Part shown: positions 54,254 through 62,980 of the stretch, piece after piece
Layout: the number at the start of each line of letters is the position of its first letter
Numbering within the stretch: the first letter of the stretch is position 1
From: Pseudomonas oryzihabitans
GTDB taxonomy: Bacteria > Pseudomonadota > Gammaproteobacteria > Pseudomonadales > Pseudomonadaceae
Direction: 5' to 3'
Length of the DNA: 64,000 bases
Assembly (NCBI RefSeq): GCF_006384975.1
Contig: NZ_CP021645.1
Location: 3,500,001 to 3,564,000, forward strand
Position numbers and translations under genes: made by a program
The notes under the pieces: generated by a model
What the model saw: the letters and a program-made list of their open reading frames with translations, nothing else
Database searches by the model: none
What the model was told of the DNA's origin: nothing

Positions 54254-55207
54254 TCAATGAGATTGTCCGGCGAGTTCACTGGCGGCACGTACCACGGCTT
54301 CATCCGCCTCCAGGGCGCCGGGGATCTGCTCGCGCAGGTAGGCGACCCAGGTCTTGATCTTGGCGTCCAGATACTGCCGCGAGGCATAGAGGGCATAGGC
54401 GTTCAGCCGCTGCAGGCGATAGGCCGGCAGCACCCGCACCAGGCTGCCGTCGCGCAGGCCGTCCACCGCGGAATAGAGCGGCAGCACGCCGATGCCGAGG
54501 CCTTGGCGCAGGGCCTCGGTCATGGCATCGCCGACGTTGACCTGGAAGGGGGTCTCACCGATGCGGAAGGTTTCCGCGCCGTTGGGACCTTCGAACTGCC
54601 AGCGGTCGAAGGGCACCACCGGACTGATGAACCTCAGGCAGGCGTGGTCGGCCAAATCCGCCGGCGTCCGCGGCTGGCCGTGCTCGCGCAGGTAGGCGGG
54701 CGAGGCACAGAGGATGCTGTAGGTCTGGCCGATCTGCTGGGACACGAAGCCGGAGTCGGGCAATTCCGCCGCCACCACGATGGCCAGGTCGAAGCCCTCT
54801 TCCAGCAGATCGGGGATGCGGTTGGCCATGGTCAGGTCGAAGCGCACCTCGGGGTGCAGGGTGCGATAGCCGGCGATGGCGCGGATCACGTAGTGCTGGC
54901 CGATACCGGTCATGCTGTGCACCCGCAAGCGGCCCTCGGGCCGGGCCTGGGCGTGGCCCGCCTCGGCTTCGGCTTCCTCGACGTAGGCGAGGATCTGCTC
55001 GCAACGCGCCAGGTAGCGCTGGCCGGCCTCGGTCAGGGCGATGCGTCTCGTGGTGCGGTGCAGCAATCGGGTGCGCAGGTGGGTTTCGAGATGGGCGACC
55101 GCGCGGGAGACGTGGGCGGTGGTGGTCTGCAGCATCTGGGCCGCGCTGGTGAAGCTACCGCTTTCCACCACGGCGACGAAGACGCGCATGTTGTGCAGAG
55201 TGTCCAT
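54254..55207 (-). CDS. LysR-family regulator of the aromatic-acid efflux operon (AaeR-like)
   Basis: 317 residues: an N-terminal helix-turn-helix (GSFTSAAQMLQTTTAHVSRAVAHLETHLRTRLLHRTTRR) and a LysR effector domain. It is divergent from the outer-membrane factor/AaeB/AaeX/AaeA operon across 133 bp. The layout parallels E. coli aaeR-aaeXAB, where the regulator responds to p-hydroxybenzoate and similar acids. A TTCAC-N3-GTGAA dyad (T-N11-A form) lies in the shared region. Confidence 0.88.
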   Translation of the reverse strand: MDTLHNMRVFVAVVESGSFTSAAQMLQTTTAHVSRAVAHLETHLRTRLLHRTTRRIALTEAGQRYLARCEQILAYVEEAEAEAGHAQARPEGRLRVHSMTGIGQHYVIRAIAGYRTLHPEVRFDLTMANRIPDLLEEGFDLAIVVAAELPDSGFVSQQIGQTYSILCASPAYLREHGQPRTPADLADHACLRFISPVVPFDRWQFEGPNGAETFRIGETPFQVNVGDAMTEALRQGLGIGVLPLYSAVDGLRDGSLVRVLPAYRLQRLNAYALYASRQYLDAKIKTWVAYLREQIPGALEADEAVVRAASELAGQSH

Positions 55208-55247
55208 GCCACCTCAGGGGTCTGGAAAACCGTCATTCTGCATATTA

Positions 55248-55329
55248 TTTCACTATGTGAAACAAAGATTCGCGAGTTGGCGCGCTAATCGACTTCCCGG
55301 AAATTTTATATAATCGTTAGCATACTAAC
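55248..55329. promoter_or_regulatory. Divergent LysR/efflux promoter with two dyads
   Basis: TTTCAC-TAT-GTGAAA at 55248-55262 contains a T-N11-A LysR box. A perfect TATAAT -10 lies at 55309-55314 for the rightward operon, with no good -35, as expected for an activated promoter. Just downstream, GTTAG-CATA-CTAAC (55316-55329) is an exact dyad at the likely transcription start, 11 bp before the ATG at 55341. It would suit a repressor. Confidence 0.55.
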
Positions 55330-55340
55330 AGTACCGCTCG

Positions 55341-56957
55341 ATGGCTATCCCGGCCTTGACGATACCCGCTCCAGTTCCCGCTCATTCCGCCGTCCCGCCC
55401 CACGCCGTCATTGGCGCGATATCCGGGGATGGCCCTGTTGCAAACGGACCCCAAGTGTCGCCTTCTCCCTGCAGAGGATGGCCTGCGTTGGCGGTGGTCG
55501 CTCTTGCGACCCTGCTGGCCGGGTGCATCAGTACCGGTCACAACGCGCCCCAGGCGCAACGCCTCGACGATCAGGCCCTGGCCACCGACGCCGCCATCCG
55601 CGACGCTGCGCACCAGGCCGCCTGGCCGGAGCGCCAGTGGTGGCGCGCCTATGGCGATGCGCAACTGGATGCCTGGATCGCCAGCGCCCTGGCGGACAAT
55701 CCGCGCCTGGCCACGGCCGCCGCCCGGGTGCGGCGCGCCGAGTCCCTGGCCGGACTCGCCGAATCCCGCGAAGCCCTGCAGGTAGAGGGCAAGGGCGCCT
55801 TCAGGCGCTACAGCTGGCCCACCGACGGCTTCTACGGCCCCGGCGAACTGGCCGATCGCACCACCTGGAACAACAACGCCGAACTGGGGCTGAGCTATGC
55901 CCTGGACTTCTGGGGCCGCGAGCGCGATGCCAGTACCCAGGCCCTGGACCAGGCGCACCAGGCCGCCGCCGAGGTGCGCGCCGCCGAACTGGAGCTGACC
56001 GGCAACATCGTCCGCACCTACATCGGCTTCGCCCTGCACCACGACCAGCGCGACATCCTCGCCGCCACCCTGGAACAACAGCGCCAACTGGCCGAGCTGG
56101 CCCAGCGGCAACTGGATGGCGGCCTCGGCACCCAGTTCGAGGTCAGCCAGGCCCGTGCCCTGCTGCCCGAGACCGAGCGCCAGCTGGAAGCCCTGGACGA
56201 GACCCTGGCGCTGGATCGCAACCAGCTCGCCGCCCTGGCCGGCAAGGGCCCTGGCGCCGGGGCCAGCCTGCAGCGACCGCGGCTGACCCTGGGCGCGGCG
56301 CCGCGTCTGCCCAGCAGCCTGCCCCTGGAACTGGTCGGCAAGCGTCCCGACGTGGTGGCGCGCCGCTGGCAGATCGCTGCGGCGGCCAAGGGGGTGGACG
56401 TCGCCCGCGCCAGCTTCTATCCCAACATCGACCTGGTGGCCAACGTCGGCCAGTTCCTCACCCTGGGTCGGCTCAGCGAGATGCTCACCCACGCCAAGAC
56501 CGGCTCCTTCATCGGCCCCGCCTTTTCCTTGCCGATCTATGACGGCGGCGCCCTGCGCGGTCGCCTCGGCGCGGAATCGGCGGCCTACGACATGGCGGTC
56601 AGCGCCTATAACCAGACCCTGGTGGACGCCCTCAAGGAGATTTCCGACGCCCTGATCAAGGCCGACTCGGCAGCCAAGCAGGCCACCCTTGCCGACCAGG
56701 CCAGCCAGGAGGCCCAGCGCACCTACGACATCGCCCGCGAGGCCTTTCGCCGCGGCCTGACCGACTACCTGCACGTGCTCGACGCCCAGACCCGGCTGTT
56801 CGCCCAGCAGCGTGTGACCGCCCAGGTGCACGCCCTACGCCTGGCCGCCCAGGCCGGCGCCCTGGTCGCCCTCGGTGGCGGTGCGGACCTCGAACGCGGC
56901 CCGACCGATAAAGCGCTGGTACCGGCGCGTGTCGCCGTCGAGCGGGCGGCCCGGTGA
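55341..56957 (+). CDS. NodT-family outer-membrane efflux lipoprotein
   Basis: Up to 538 residues of the TolC/NodT type, with two outer-membrane-efflux repeats (WWRAYGDAQLDAWIASALADNPRLATAAARV, ELGLSYALDFWGRERDAST, ASFYPNIDLVANVGQF, GRLGAESAAYDMAVSAYNQTL). The lipobox LLAGC lies about 60 residues in, which is far for a signal peptide. A GTG start at 55455 would put it at residue 24 and may be the true start. It forms the exit duct for the AaeAB pump encoded next, overlapping the aaeB start by 4 bp. Confidence 0.9.
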   Translation: MAIPALTIPAPVPAHSAVPPHAVIGAISGDGPVANGPQVSPSPCRGWPALAVVALATLLAGCISTGHNAPQAQRLDDQALATDAAIRDAAHQAAWPERQWWRAYGDAQLDAWIASALADNPRLATAAARVRRAESLAGLAESREALQVEGKGAFRRYSWPTDGFYGPGELADRTTWNNNAELGLSYALDFWGRERDASTQALDQAHQAAAEVRAAELELTGNIVRTYIGFALHHDQRDILAATLEQQRQLAELAQRQLDGGLGTQFEVSQARALLPETERQLEALDETLALDRNQLAALAGKGPGAGASLQRPRLTLGAAPRLPSSLPLELVGKRPDVVARRWQIAAAAKGVDVARASFYPNIDLVANVGQFLTLGRLSEMLTHAKTGSFIGPAFSLPIYDGGALRGRLGAESAAYDMAVSAYNQTLVDALKEISDALIKADSAAKQATLADQASQEAQRTYDIAREAFRRGLTDYLHVLDAQTRLFAQQRVTAQVHALRLAAQAGALVALGGGADLERGPTDKALVPARVAVERAAR

Positions 56958-59110
56958 ACGCCACCACCGCCACCGGCACGCCCCTCCGTCAGGCCCTGAG
57001 TGCCTGGGCGCGCAGCGATGGCAGCCTCTGGCTGTACCAGGTCAAGGTATTGCTCGCCGCCAGCCTGACCCTGTGGCTGGCCATGCGCCTGCAACTGCCG
57101 CACCCCAGCTCGGCGGTGATCACCGTCTTCATCGTCATGCAGCCGCAGAGCGGCCAGGTGCTGGCCAAGAGCTTCTACCGGGTCATGGGCACCCTGCTGG
57201 GGCTGGCGGTGATGCTGGTGCTGATCGCCCTGTTCGCCCAGGAACGGGTGCCCTTCCTGATCTTCCTGGCGCTGTGGATCGGCCTCTGCGTGGCGGGCTC
57301 GGCGCGCTATCGGGACTTTCGCAGCTATGCCTGCATGCTGGCCGGTTACACCGCCGCCCTGATCGGCATTCCCGCTGCCGTAAACGCCGATACCGCCTTC
57401 ATGTCGGCGGTGATGCGGGTGCTGGCCATCACCCTGGGGGTGCTCTGCAGCGGCGCGGTGAGCGCGGCGGTGTTTCCACAGACCAGCGCCACGGCCATGC
57501 GCCTGACGCTCTATCGGCGCATGGGGGTCTTCTCCGGCCTCGCCGCCGACGTCCTGCGCGGCCGCCTCGATCGCGCCAGCCTGGAAGCCGCTGGGGTCCG
57601 CCTGGCCGCCGAGGCGGTGGGGTTGGAAAGCCTGCGCAGCGCCTCGGCCTTCGAAGATCCGCACATGCGCATGCGCAGCGGCCGCCTGGCGCGGCTCAAC
57701 GCCGAATTCATGGCCCTGACCACTCGCCTGCACGCCCTGAGTCGCCTGCTGATGCGCCTGCGCGAGCGCGAAGCCCAGGTGCCGCTGGCGGCGCTCGAGC
57801 GGCTCTGGGCACCGCTGCTCGACCTCTTCGAGGAATGGCGCGGCCAGTCCCTCACTGATCGTGCCGCCCCTGCCGCCGCCGCGCGCCTGGAAGCCCTGCA
57901 CCAGGGCCTGCGACCGCGCATTCGGGCCCTGCGTGCCGAGCTGCCACTGCTGAGCGACGTCGACCGGCGGGATTTCGAGACCGCCGTGGAGCTGCTCTTC
58001 CGCCTCACCGGCGAATGGCACGACTACCTGCAGACCCACGCCTCCCTGGCCGCCGCGCGGCACAGTCGCGAGCAGTGGAAGCCGCGCTTCGTGGCCAAGG
58101 CCAATGCCCTGGGCGCGGCGGTCACCGGTGTGCGCAGCGCCTTCCTGGTCCTGGTGCTGGGCGCCTTCTGGATCGCCAGCGCCTATCCCAGTGGCGGCAT
58201 GCTGGCGCTCAACGCCGCCGCCGTCTCGGCGCTGGCCTCGGCCTCGCCCGATCCCAAGCGCACCGCCATGCAGATGGCCGTCGGTGCCAGCGGCGGCGTG
58301 CTGGTGGGCTTCTTCCTGACCTTCTTCGTCTTTCCCTGGATCGCCGGCCTGCCGCTGCTGCTGCTGACCCTGGCACCAGTGTTCATGCTCGGTACCTGGA
58401 TCTCCCTGCGGCCGGGCTGGATGGGCTACGGGCTGGGCTGCCTGGTGTTCTTCTGCTTCACCTCGATCCCCGACAACCCCCCGGTCTACAACGCCTACGC
58501 CTTCATCAACAACGGCATCGCCGTGGTGCTGTCGATGGTGATCACCGCAGCGGTCTCGGCGGTGCTGCTGCCGCCCAATAGCCCCTGGCTGTGGCGCCGC
58601 CTGGAACGCGATCTGCGCCAACAGCTGGTGCGGGCGGTGAGTGCACCCCTGCCGCACCTGGCGCCGGCCTTCGAAGGCCAGACCCGCGACCTGCTGAACC
58701 AGGCCTATGGCGTCAGCGCCGGCCAGGGCGACGCCCAGCGGCGGCTGATCGGCTGGGCCTTCTGCGTGCTGGAGATCGGCCATGCGGTCATCGAGTTGCG
58801 CGAGTTGCAGGCGCGCCTGCCCTGGGTGTCGCACTATGCCGAGAGCAGCGCCTGGCGCCAGACCATCCGTGTGGTCGGCCGCGCCCTGGTACGCCTGTTC
58901 CTCAAGCCCAGTGCGGAGAATCTGAGGCGCGCCCTGGCAGCGGTGGACGCCGCCCTGGCCGCCGTGGCGGCAGTGACCGAGTCGCCGGAGTTGCCCTATG
59001 ACGAATCGCCCCTGCGTCAGGTGCAAAGCGACCTGCATTTCATCCGCAGCGCCCTGCTCGATCCCCAGGGACCGCTGGCCCGTTACCTCGAGATCTCCCA
59101 TGCCACGTGA
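56954..59110 (+). CDS. aaeB: FUSC-family aromatic-acid exporter AaeB
   Basis: 718 residues with two blocks of membrane helices separated by a long cytoplasmic domain (residues about 170-370), the FUSC/AaeB architecture. Family segments include LPHPSSAVITVFIVMQPQSGQVLAKSFYRVMGT and ASAYPSGGMLALNAAAVSALASASPDPK. With AaeA, AaeX and the NodT-type factor it exports aromatic carboxylic acids, probably by proton antiport. The GTG start at 56954 overlaps the preceding stop. Confidence 0.9.
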   Translation: MNATTATGTPLRQALSAWARSDGSLWLYQVKVLLAASLTLWLAMRLQLPHPSSAVITVFIVMQPQSGQVLAKSFYRVMGTLLGLAVMLVLIALFAQERVPFLIFLALWIGLCVAGSARYRDFRSYACMLAGYTAALIGIPAAVNADTAFMSAVMRVLAITLGVLCSGAVSAAVFPQTSATAMRLTLYRRMGVFSGLAADVLRGRLDRASLEAAGVRLAAEAVGLESLRSASAFEDPHMRMRSGRLARLNAEFMALTTRLHALSRLLMRLREREAQVPLAALERLWAPLLDLFEEWRGQSLTDRAAPAAAARLEALHQGLRPRIRALRAELPLLSDVDRRDFETAVELLFRLTGEWHDYLQTHASLAAARHSREQWKPRFVAKANALGAAVTGVRSAFLVLVLGAFWIASAYPSGGMLALNAAAVSALASASPDPKRTAMQMAVGASGGVLVGFFLTFFVFPWIAGLPLLLLTLAPVFMLGTWISLRPGWMGYGLGCLVFFCFTSIPDNPPVYNAYAFINNGIAVVLSMVITAAVSAVLLPPNSPWLWRRLERDLRQQLVRAVSAPLPHLAPAFEGQTRDLLNQAYGVSAGQGDAQRRLIGWAFCVLEIGHAVIELRELQARLPWVSHYAESSAWRQTIRVVGRALVRLFLKPSAENLRRALAAVDAALAAVAAVTESPELPYDESPLRQVQSDLHFIRSALLDPQGPLARYLEISHAT

Positions 59111-59300
59111 AATCGCCTTCCATGGCCTCTACCTGCCCACCGTGACGGTGCTGTTCCTGGTCGCCGCCCTGCTCGCCTGGGCGCTGGACCGGCTGCTCGC
59201 CGCCGTGGGCCTCTATCGCCTCGTCTGGCATCCGGCGCTGCTGCGCCTGGCCCTGTTCACCTGCCTCTACTGCGCCCTGGCGCTGTGCGTCTATCGCTAG
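59100..59300 (+). CDS. aaeX: DUF1656 small membrane protein AaeX
   Basis: 66 residues with two membrane helices (FHGLYLPTVTVLFLVAALLAWALDRLLA and RLALFTCLYCALALCVYR). It begins inside the end of aaeB (11-bp overlap) and is followed 10 bp later by aaeA. DUF1656 proteins accompany this pump type throughout proteobacteria; their role in the complex is not known. Confidence 0.88.
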   Translation: MPREIAFHGLYLPTVTVLFLVAALLAWALDRLLAAVGLYRLVWHPALLRLALFTCLYCALALCVYR

Positions 59301-59310
59301 GATTCCTGCC

Positions 59311-60210
59311 ATGATTCTCAAGAAACTCTTCGGCGTGCTCTTTACTCTGCTGGTGGTCTGCCTGGCCCTGATCCTCGGCCGGCTGCTGTGGGTGCACTAC
59401 ATGAACGACCCCTGGACCCGCGATGGCCGGGTGCGCGCCGAAGTCATCACCATCGCCCCCGATGTCGCCGGCCTAGTGACCAACGTCGCCGTCCGCGACA
59501 ACCAGTGGGTCAACAAAGGTGACCTACTGCTGCAGATCGATCCCGAGCACTACGAGATCGCCGTGCAGCAGGCCGAAGCCACGGTCGCCGCGCGCAAGGC
59601 CACCCTGGCCATGCGCCAGCAGAACGCCCGCCGCCGCGCCGACATCGATAGCCTGGTGGTCTCCCGCGAGAATCGCGAAGACGCCAGCGCCGCTGCCCTG
59701 GCCGCCGAGGCGGATCTACGTCAGGCCCAGGCCCAACTGGAATCGGCCCGGTTGAATCTCAAGCGCACCCGGGTACTGGCCCCGGTCGACGGCTACGTCA
59801 CTAACCTCTCGGTGTTCAAGGGTGACTACGCCGCCGCAGGCGCGCCGAAGCTCGCCGTCATCGATGCCCATTCGTTCTGGGTCTATGGCTACTTCGAAGA
59901 GACCAAGCTGCCCCATGTGCAGGTGGGCGCGGCGGCCGAGATGCGCCTGATGAGCGGCCAGGTATTGCACGGCCATGTGGAAAGCATCGCCCGCGGCATC
60001 TACGACCGGGACAACCCCCAGAGTCGCGAACTCACCGCCGATGTGAACCCCACCTTCAATTGGGTACGGCTCGCCCAGCGGGTACCGGTACGCATCGCCC
60101 TCGACCCGGTGCCGGACGGCGTATTGCTCGCCGCCGGTACCACCTGCACCGTGGTGCTGGAAGATGCCCGCGGCGAGCGCTCCTGGTGGGATGCCTTCTG
60201 GCAGGGCTGA
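59311..60210 (+). CDS. aaeA: HlyD-type membrane-fusion protein AaeA
   Basis: 299 residues: an N-terminal membrane anchor (LFGVLFTLLVVCLALILGRLLWV), a lipoyl/barrel-sandwich domain (VAGLVTNVAVRDNQWVNKGDLLLQIDPEHYEI), a coiled-coil hairpin and the return strand (LKRTRVLAPVDGYVTNLSVFKGDYAAAGAPKLAVID). It bridges AaeB and the outer-membrane factor in the periplasm. GGAT lies upstream of 59311; the gene closes the efflux operon. Confidence 0.92.
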   Translation: MILKKLFGVLFTLLVVCLALILGRLLWVHYMNDPWTRDGRVRAEVITIAPDVAGLVTNVAVRDNQWVNKGDLLLQIDPEHYEIAVQQAEATVAARKATLAMRQQNARRRADIDSLVVSRENREDASAAALAAEADLRQAQAQLESARLNLKRTRVLAPVDGYVTNLSVFKGDYAAAGAPKLAVIDAHSFWVYGYFEETKLPHVQVGAAAEMRLMSGQVLHGHVESIARGIYDRDNPQSRELTADVNPTFNWVRLAQRVPVRIALDPVPDGVLLAAGTTCTVVLEDARGERSWWDAFWQG

Positions 60211-60218
60211 AATCCCGG

Positions 60219-60301
60219 CCCGGAAACGACGACACCCCTGACGTCGGCAGCCTTCGCCAAATGGCGAAATCCGTCGAATTCAGGGGTGTTGTCGTTTCCA
60301 G
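60219..60301. repeat. Large cruciform hairpin after aaeA
   Basis: Arms GGAAACGACGACACCCCTGA and TCAGGGGTGTTGTCGTTTCC are 20 bp long and match with one difference. The loop is about 40 nt and holds its own perfect hairpin (TTCGCC-AAAT-GGCGAA). It lies in a convergent gap, so it may be a bidirectional transcription barrier or a relic of a mobile element. No other copy was seen in the window. The next 200 bp, to 60509, hold no gene that I can support. Confidence 0.7.
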
Positions 60302-60509
60302 CCCAGTCCGCCGCGAGTGCGAAAGTACTCCCTGTACTCTTGGAACCCTCCCGCTACTGCAGAGCGTCCCGACCTTGTGGCCCTTGCGTCTCGTTGTGCG
60401 AGACGACTTCGAGGGTGTCATTGAATCGGCTTAAAGCTGCAATCCGATGACAGAGCCTCAACTGCCGGTCGTCACAACTGGCAGTCCGTTCCTACTCATG
60501 GAGCTGGCG

Positions 60510-60931
<422 letters not shown>

Positions 60932-60935
60932 CGCC

Positions 60936-61190
60936 TCAGAACACCCAACGGGTTTGCTTCACCAGACGGTCACCTTTGGACTGTGCGGGGATGGCCTTGA
61001 GTTCCCCAGCACCTTGGCTAGCCAAGGGCTTGATTGCCGGCACCATGGCCTGAGCAGCAATGCGAGTAGAGGCGATGAGTGCCTGTTCGCGGCTGACGTC
61101 CTGCCCCTGGGGAGCGGCGACGGCGGCGCTGGCGAAGCAAGCGAAGAGCGCAGTACCTACCAAGTGCTTGCGAAGGGTCTGGCTGATCAT
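60936..61190 (-). CDS. Small exported protein, unknown
   Basis: 84 residues from the ATG at 61190, with AGGAG upstream (a longer start at 61211 is less likely). Signal peptide MISQTLRKHLVGTALFACFASAAVA; the mature part is short and helical (REQALIASTRIAAQAMVPAIKPLAS). Probably periplasmic. First gene of a small-protein operon divergent from algB. No family recognised. Confidence 0.7.
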   Translation of the reverse strand: MISQTLRKHLVGTALFACFASAAVAAPQGQDVSREQALIASTRIAAQAMVPAIKPLASQGAGELKAIPAQSKGDRLVKQTRWVF

Positions 61191-61630
61191 CGGGTCTCTC
61201 CTGCATTCCATTGGCCCTAAAGGCCGCTTGCCAAGGAGATTGCAGACTGCGTGCCAGCTTTTTTGAAAGTATTTTTTCCTTAAAAATCAATAAGTTATTG
61301 TTTTCACCCAAGGCCTTCGCACATGCACCTTGCAAGGTGCAACGTCCAGAGCATTGCGTTTTGCATGATGGCCCGGCAGCAAAAAGGTGGCTTTTGCTAA
61401 GGATCATCCGCAGCAGGCTTGGCAAACTAACCCCCACCGTGACCCGCTTTACCTTTTGAAAGCGTTTTGAGCGATTTCCAAGCCTAAGGATTGCGATTTG
61501 CAAGATGCTGCCGAAGAGCTATCCCATGGGCTTCCTATCCTGCGGATTGCAACTTGCACGATGTATGATGGACTAATTGCCAGCTCTGTCTTTTAGCGTG
61601 TTTCGGCCTGCGGGCCTGGAGTCCTCCTTC
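61191..61630. promoter_or_regulatory. Control region between the small-protein operon and algB, with TTGCA motif array
   Basis: 440 bp with no gene, AT-richer than its surroundings. It holds a perfect 18-bp palindrome TGCACCTTGCAAGGTGCA (61324-61341) and three copies of ATTGC-N3-TTGCA-N-GATG (61353-61370, 61490-61507, 61546-61563), all in the same direction towards algB. A T-rich tract (about 61258-61310) precedes them. The array looks like binding sites for a regulator of algB-kinB, or of the divergent genes. Confidence 0.5.
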
Positions 61631-62980
61631 ATGGAACAAACCAGCGGTCGCATCCTGCTCGTGGACGACGAAGCCGCCATCCTGCGTACCTTTCGTTTCT
61701 GTCTGGAAGATGCCGGCTACAGCGTCGCCACGGCCAACAGCGCGGCCCAGGCCGAGGCCCTGCTCTTGCGGCAGGTCTACGACCTCTGCTTCCTCGATCT
61801 ACGCCTGGGTGCGGACAACGGCCTGGACGTGCTGCAGCAGATGCGCATCCAGGCACCCTGGATGCGGGTGGTGATCGTCACCGCCCACTCGGCCATCGAC
61901 ACCGCAGTGGATGCCATGCAAGCCGGCGCCGCCGACTATCTGGTGAAACCCTGCAGCCCGGATCAGCTGCGCATGGCGGCGGCCAAGCAATTGGAATTCC
62001 GCCAGCTCTCCGCCCGCCTGGAAGCCCTCGAAGGCGAGGTGCGCCAGTCCAGCGCTGGTCTCGATTCGCGCAGCCCGGCGATGATGAGCATCCTGGAAAC
62101 CGCCCGGCAGGTCGCCACCACCGACGCCAACGTGCTAATCCTCGGCGAGTCCGGGTCCGGCAAGGGTGAGCTGGCCCGTGCCATCCATGCCTGGAGCCGG
62201 CGCGCCAAGAAGACCTTCGTCACCATCAACTGTCCGTCGCTCTCCGCCGATCTGATGGAAAGCGAGATGTTCGGCCATACCCGTGGCGCCTTCACCGGCG
62301 CCAGCGAGAGCACCCTCGGCCGGGTCAGCCAGGCCGATGGCGGCACCCTCTTCCTCGACGAGATCGGCGACTTCCCCCTGGCGCTGCAGCCCAAGTTGCT
62401 GCGTTTCATCCAGGACAAGGAATACGAGCGGGTCGGCGATCCGGTGACCCGTCGCGCCGACGTGCGCATCCTCGCCGCCACCAACCGCAACCTGGAACAG
62501 ATGGTGGCGGAAAACGAATTCCGCGAAGACCTGCTCTATCGCCTCAACGTCATCGTGCTCACCCTGCCGCCGCTGCGCGAGCGCAAGGAAGACATCGTCG
62601 ATCTCGCCGAGCGTTTCCTCGCCCGCTTCGTCAAGGACTACAACAGACCCGCCCATGGCTTCAGCGAGGCGGCGCTGGAGGCCCTGCGCAACTATGGCTG
62701 GCCGGGCAACGTCCGCGAGTTGCGCAACGTCATCGAACGGGCGAGCATCATCTGCGGCCAGGACCTGGTGGACGTCAACCACCTGGGTCTGGGCGACGGC
62801 CCCGCCACCGGCAGCGCCGCCAGTGCGCCGCGGGTCGGCGAGGCCTTGAGTCTGGAAGCCCTGGAGCGGGCCCACATCGCCGCGGTGATGGCGACCAGCG
62901 AGACCCTCGACCAGGCCGCCAAGACCCTGGGCATCGATGCTTCGACGCTGTATCGGAAACGTAAGCAGTACGGGCTATGA
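61631..62980 (+). CDS. algB: NtrC-type response regulator AlgB
   Basis: 449 residues, exactly the length of P. aeruginosa AlgB. The receiver domain has Asp in CFLDLRLGADNG; the AAA+ domain has Walker A (GESGSGKGE) and GAFTGAS for sigma-54 contact; the Fis-type helix-turn-helix is LDQAAKTLGIDASTLYRKRKQ. AlgB with KinB controls alginate, virulence and light/quorum-linked responses in P. aeruginosa. The ATG at 61631 (MEQTSGRILLVDDEAAILRTFRF) is the conserved start. It overlaps kinB by 4 bp. Confidence 0.95.
   Translation: MEQTSGRILLVDDEAAILRTFRFCLEDAGYSVATANSAAQAEALLLRQVYDLCFLDLRLGADNGLDVLQQMRIQAPWMRVVIVTAHSAIDTAVDAMQAGAADYLVKPCSPDQLRMAAAKQLEFRQLSARLEALEGEVRQSSAGLDSRSPAMMSILETARQVATTDANVLILGESGSGKGELARAIHAWSRRAKKTFVTINCPSLSADLMESEMFGHTRGAFTGASESTLGRVSQADGGTLFLDEIGDFPLALQPKLLRFIQDKEYERVGDPVTRRADVRILAATNRNLEQMVAENEFREDLLYRLNVIVLTLPPLRERKEDIVDLAERFLARFVKDYNRPAHGFSEAALEALRNYGWPGNVRELRNVIERASIICGQDLVDVNHLGLGDGPATGSAASAPRVGEALSLEALERAHIAAVMATSETLDQAAKTLGIDASTLYRKRKQYGL

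Noticed and set aside
60219..60301. Integron attC site
   Set aside because: The arms are continuous and nearly perfect, without the conserved attC end boxes or bulges, and no integrase or cassettes are nearby.
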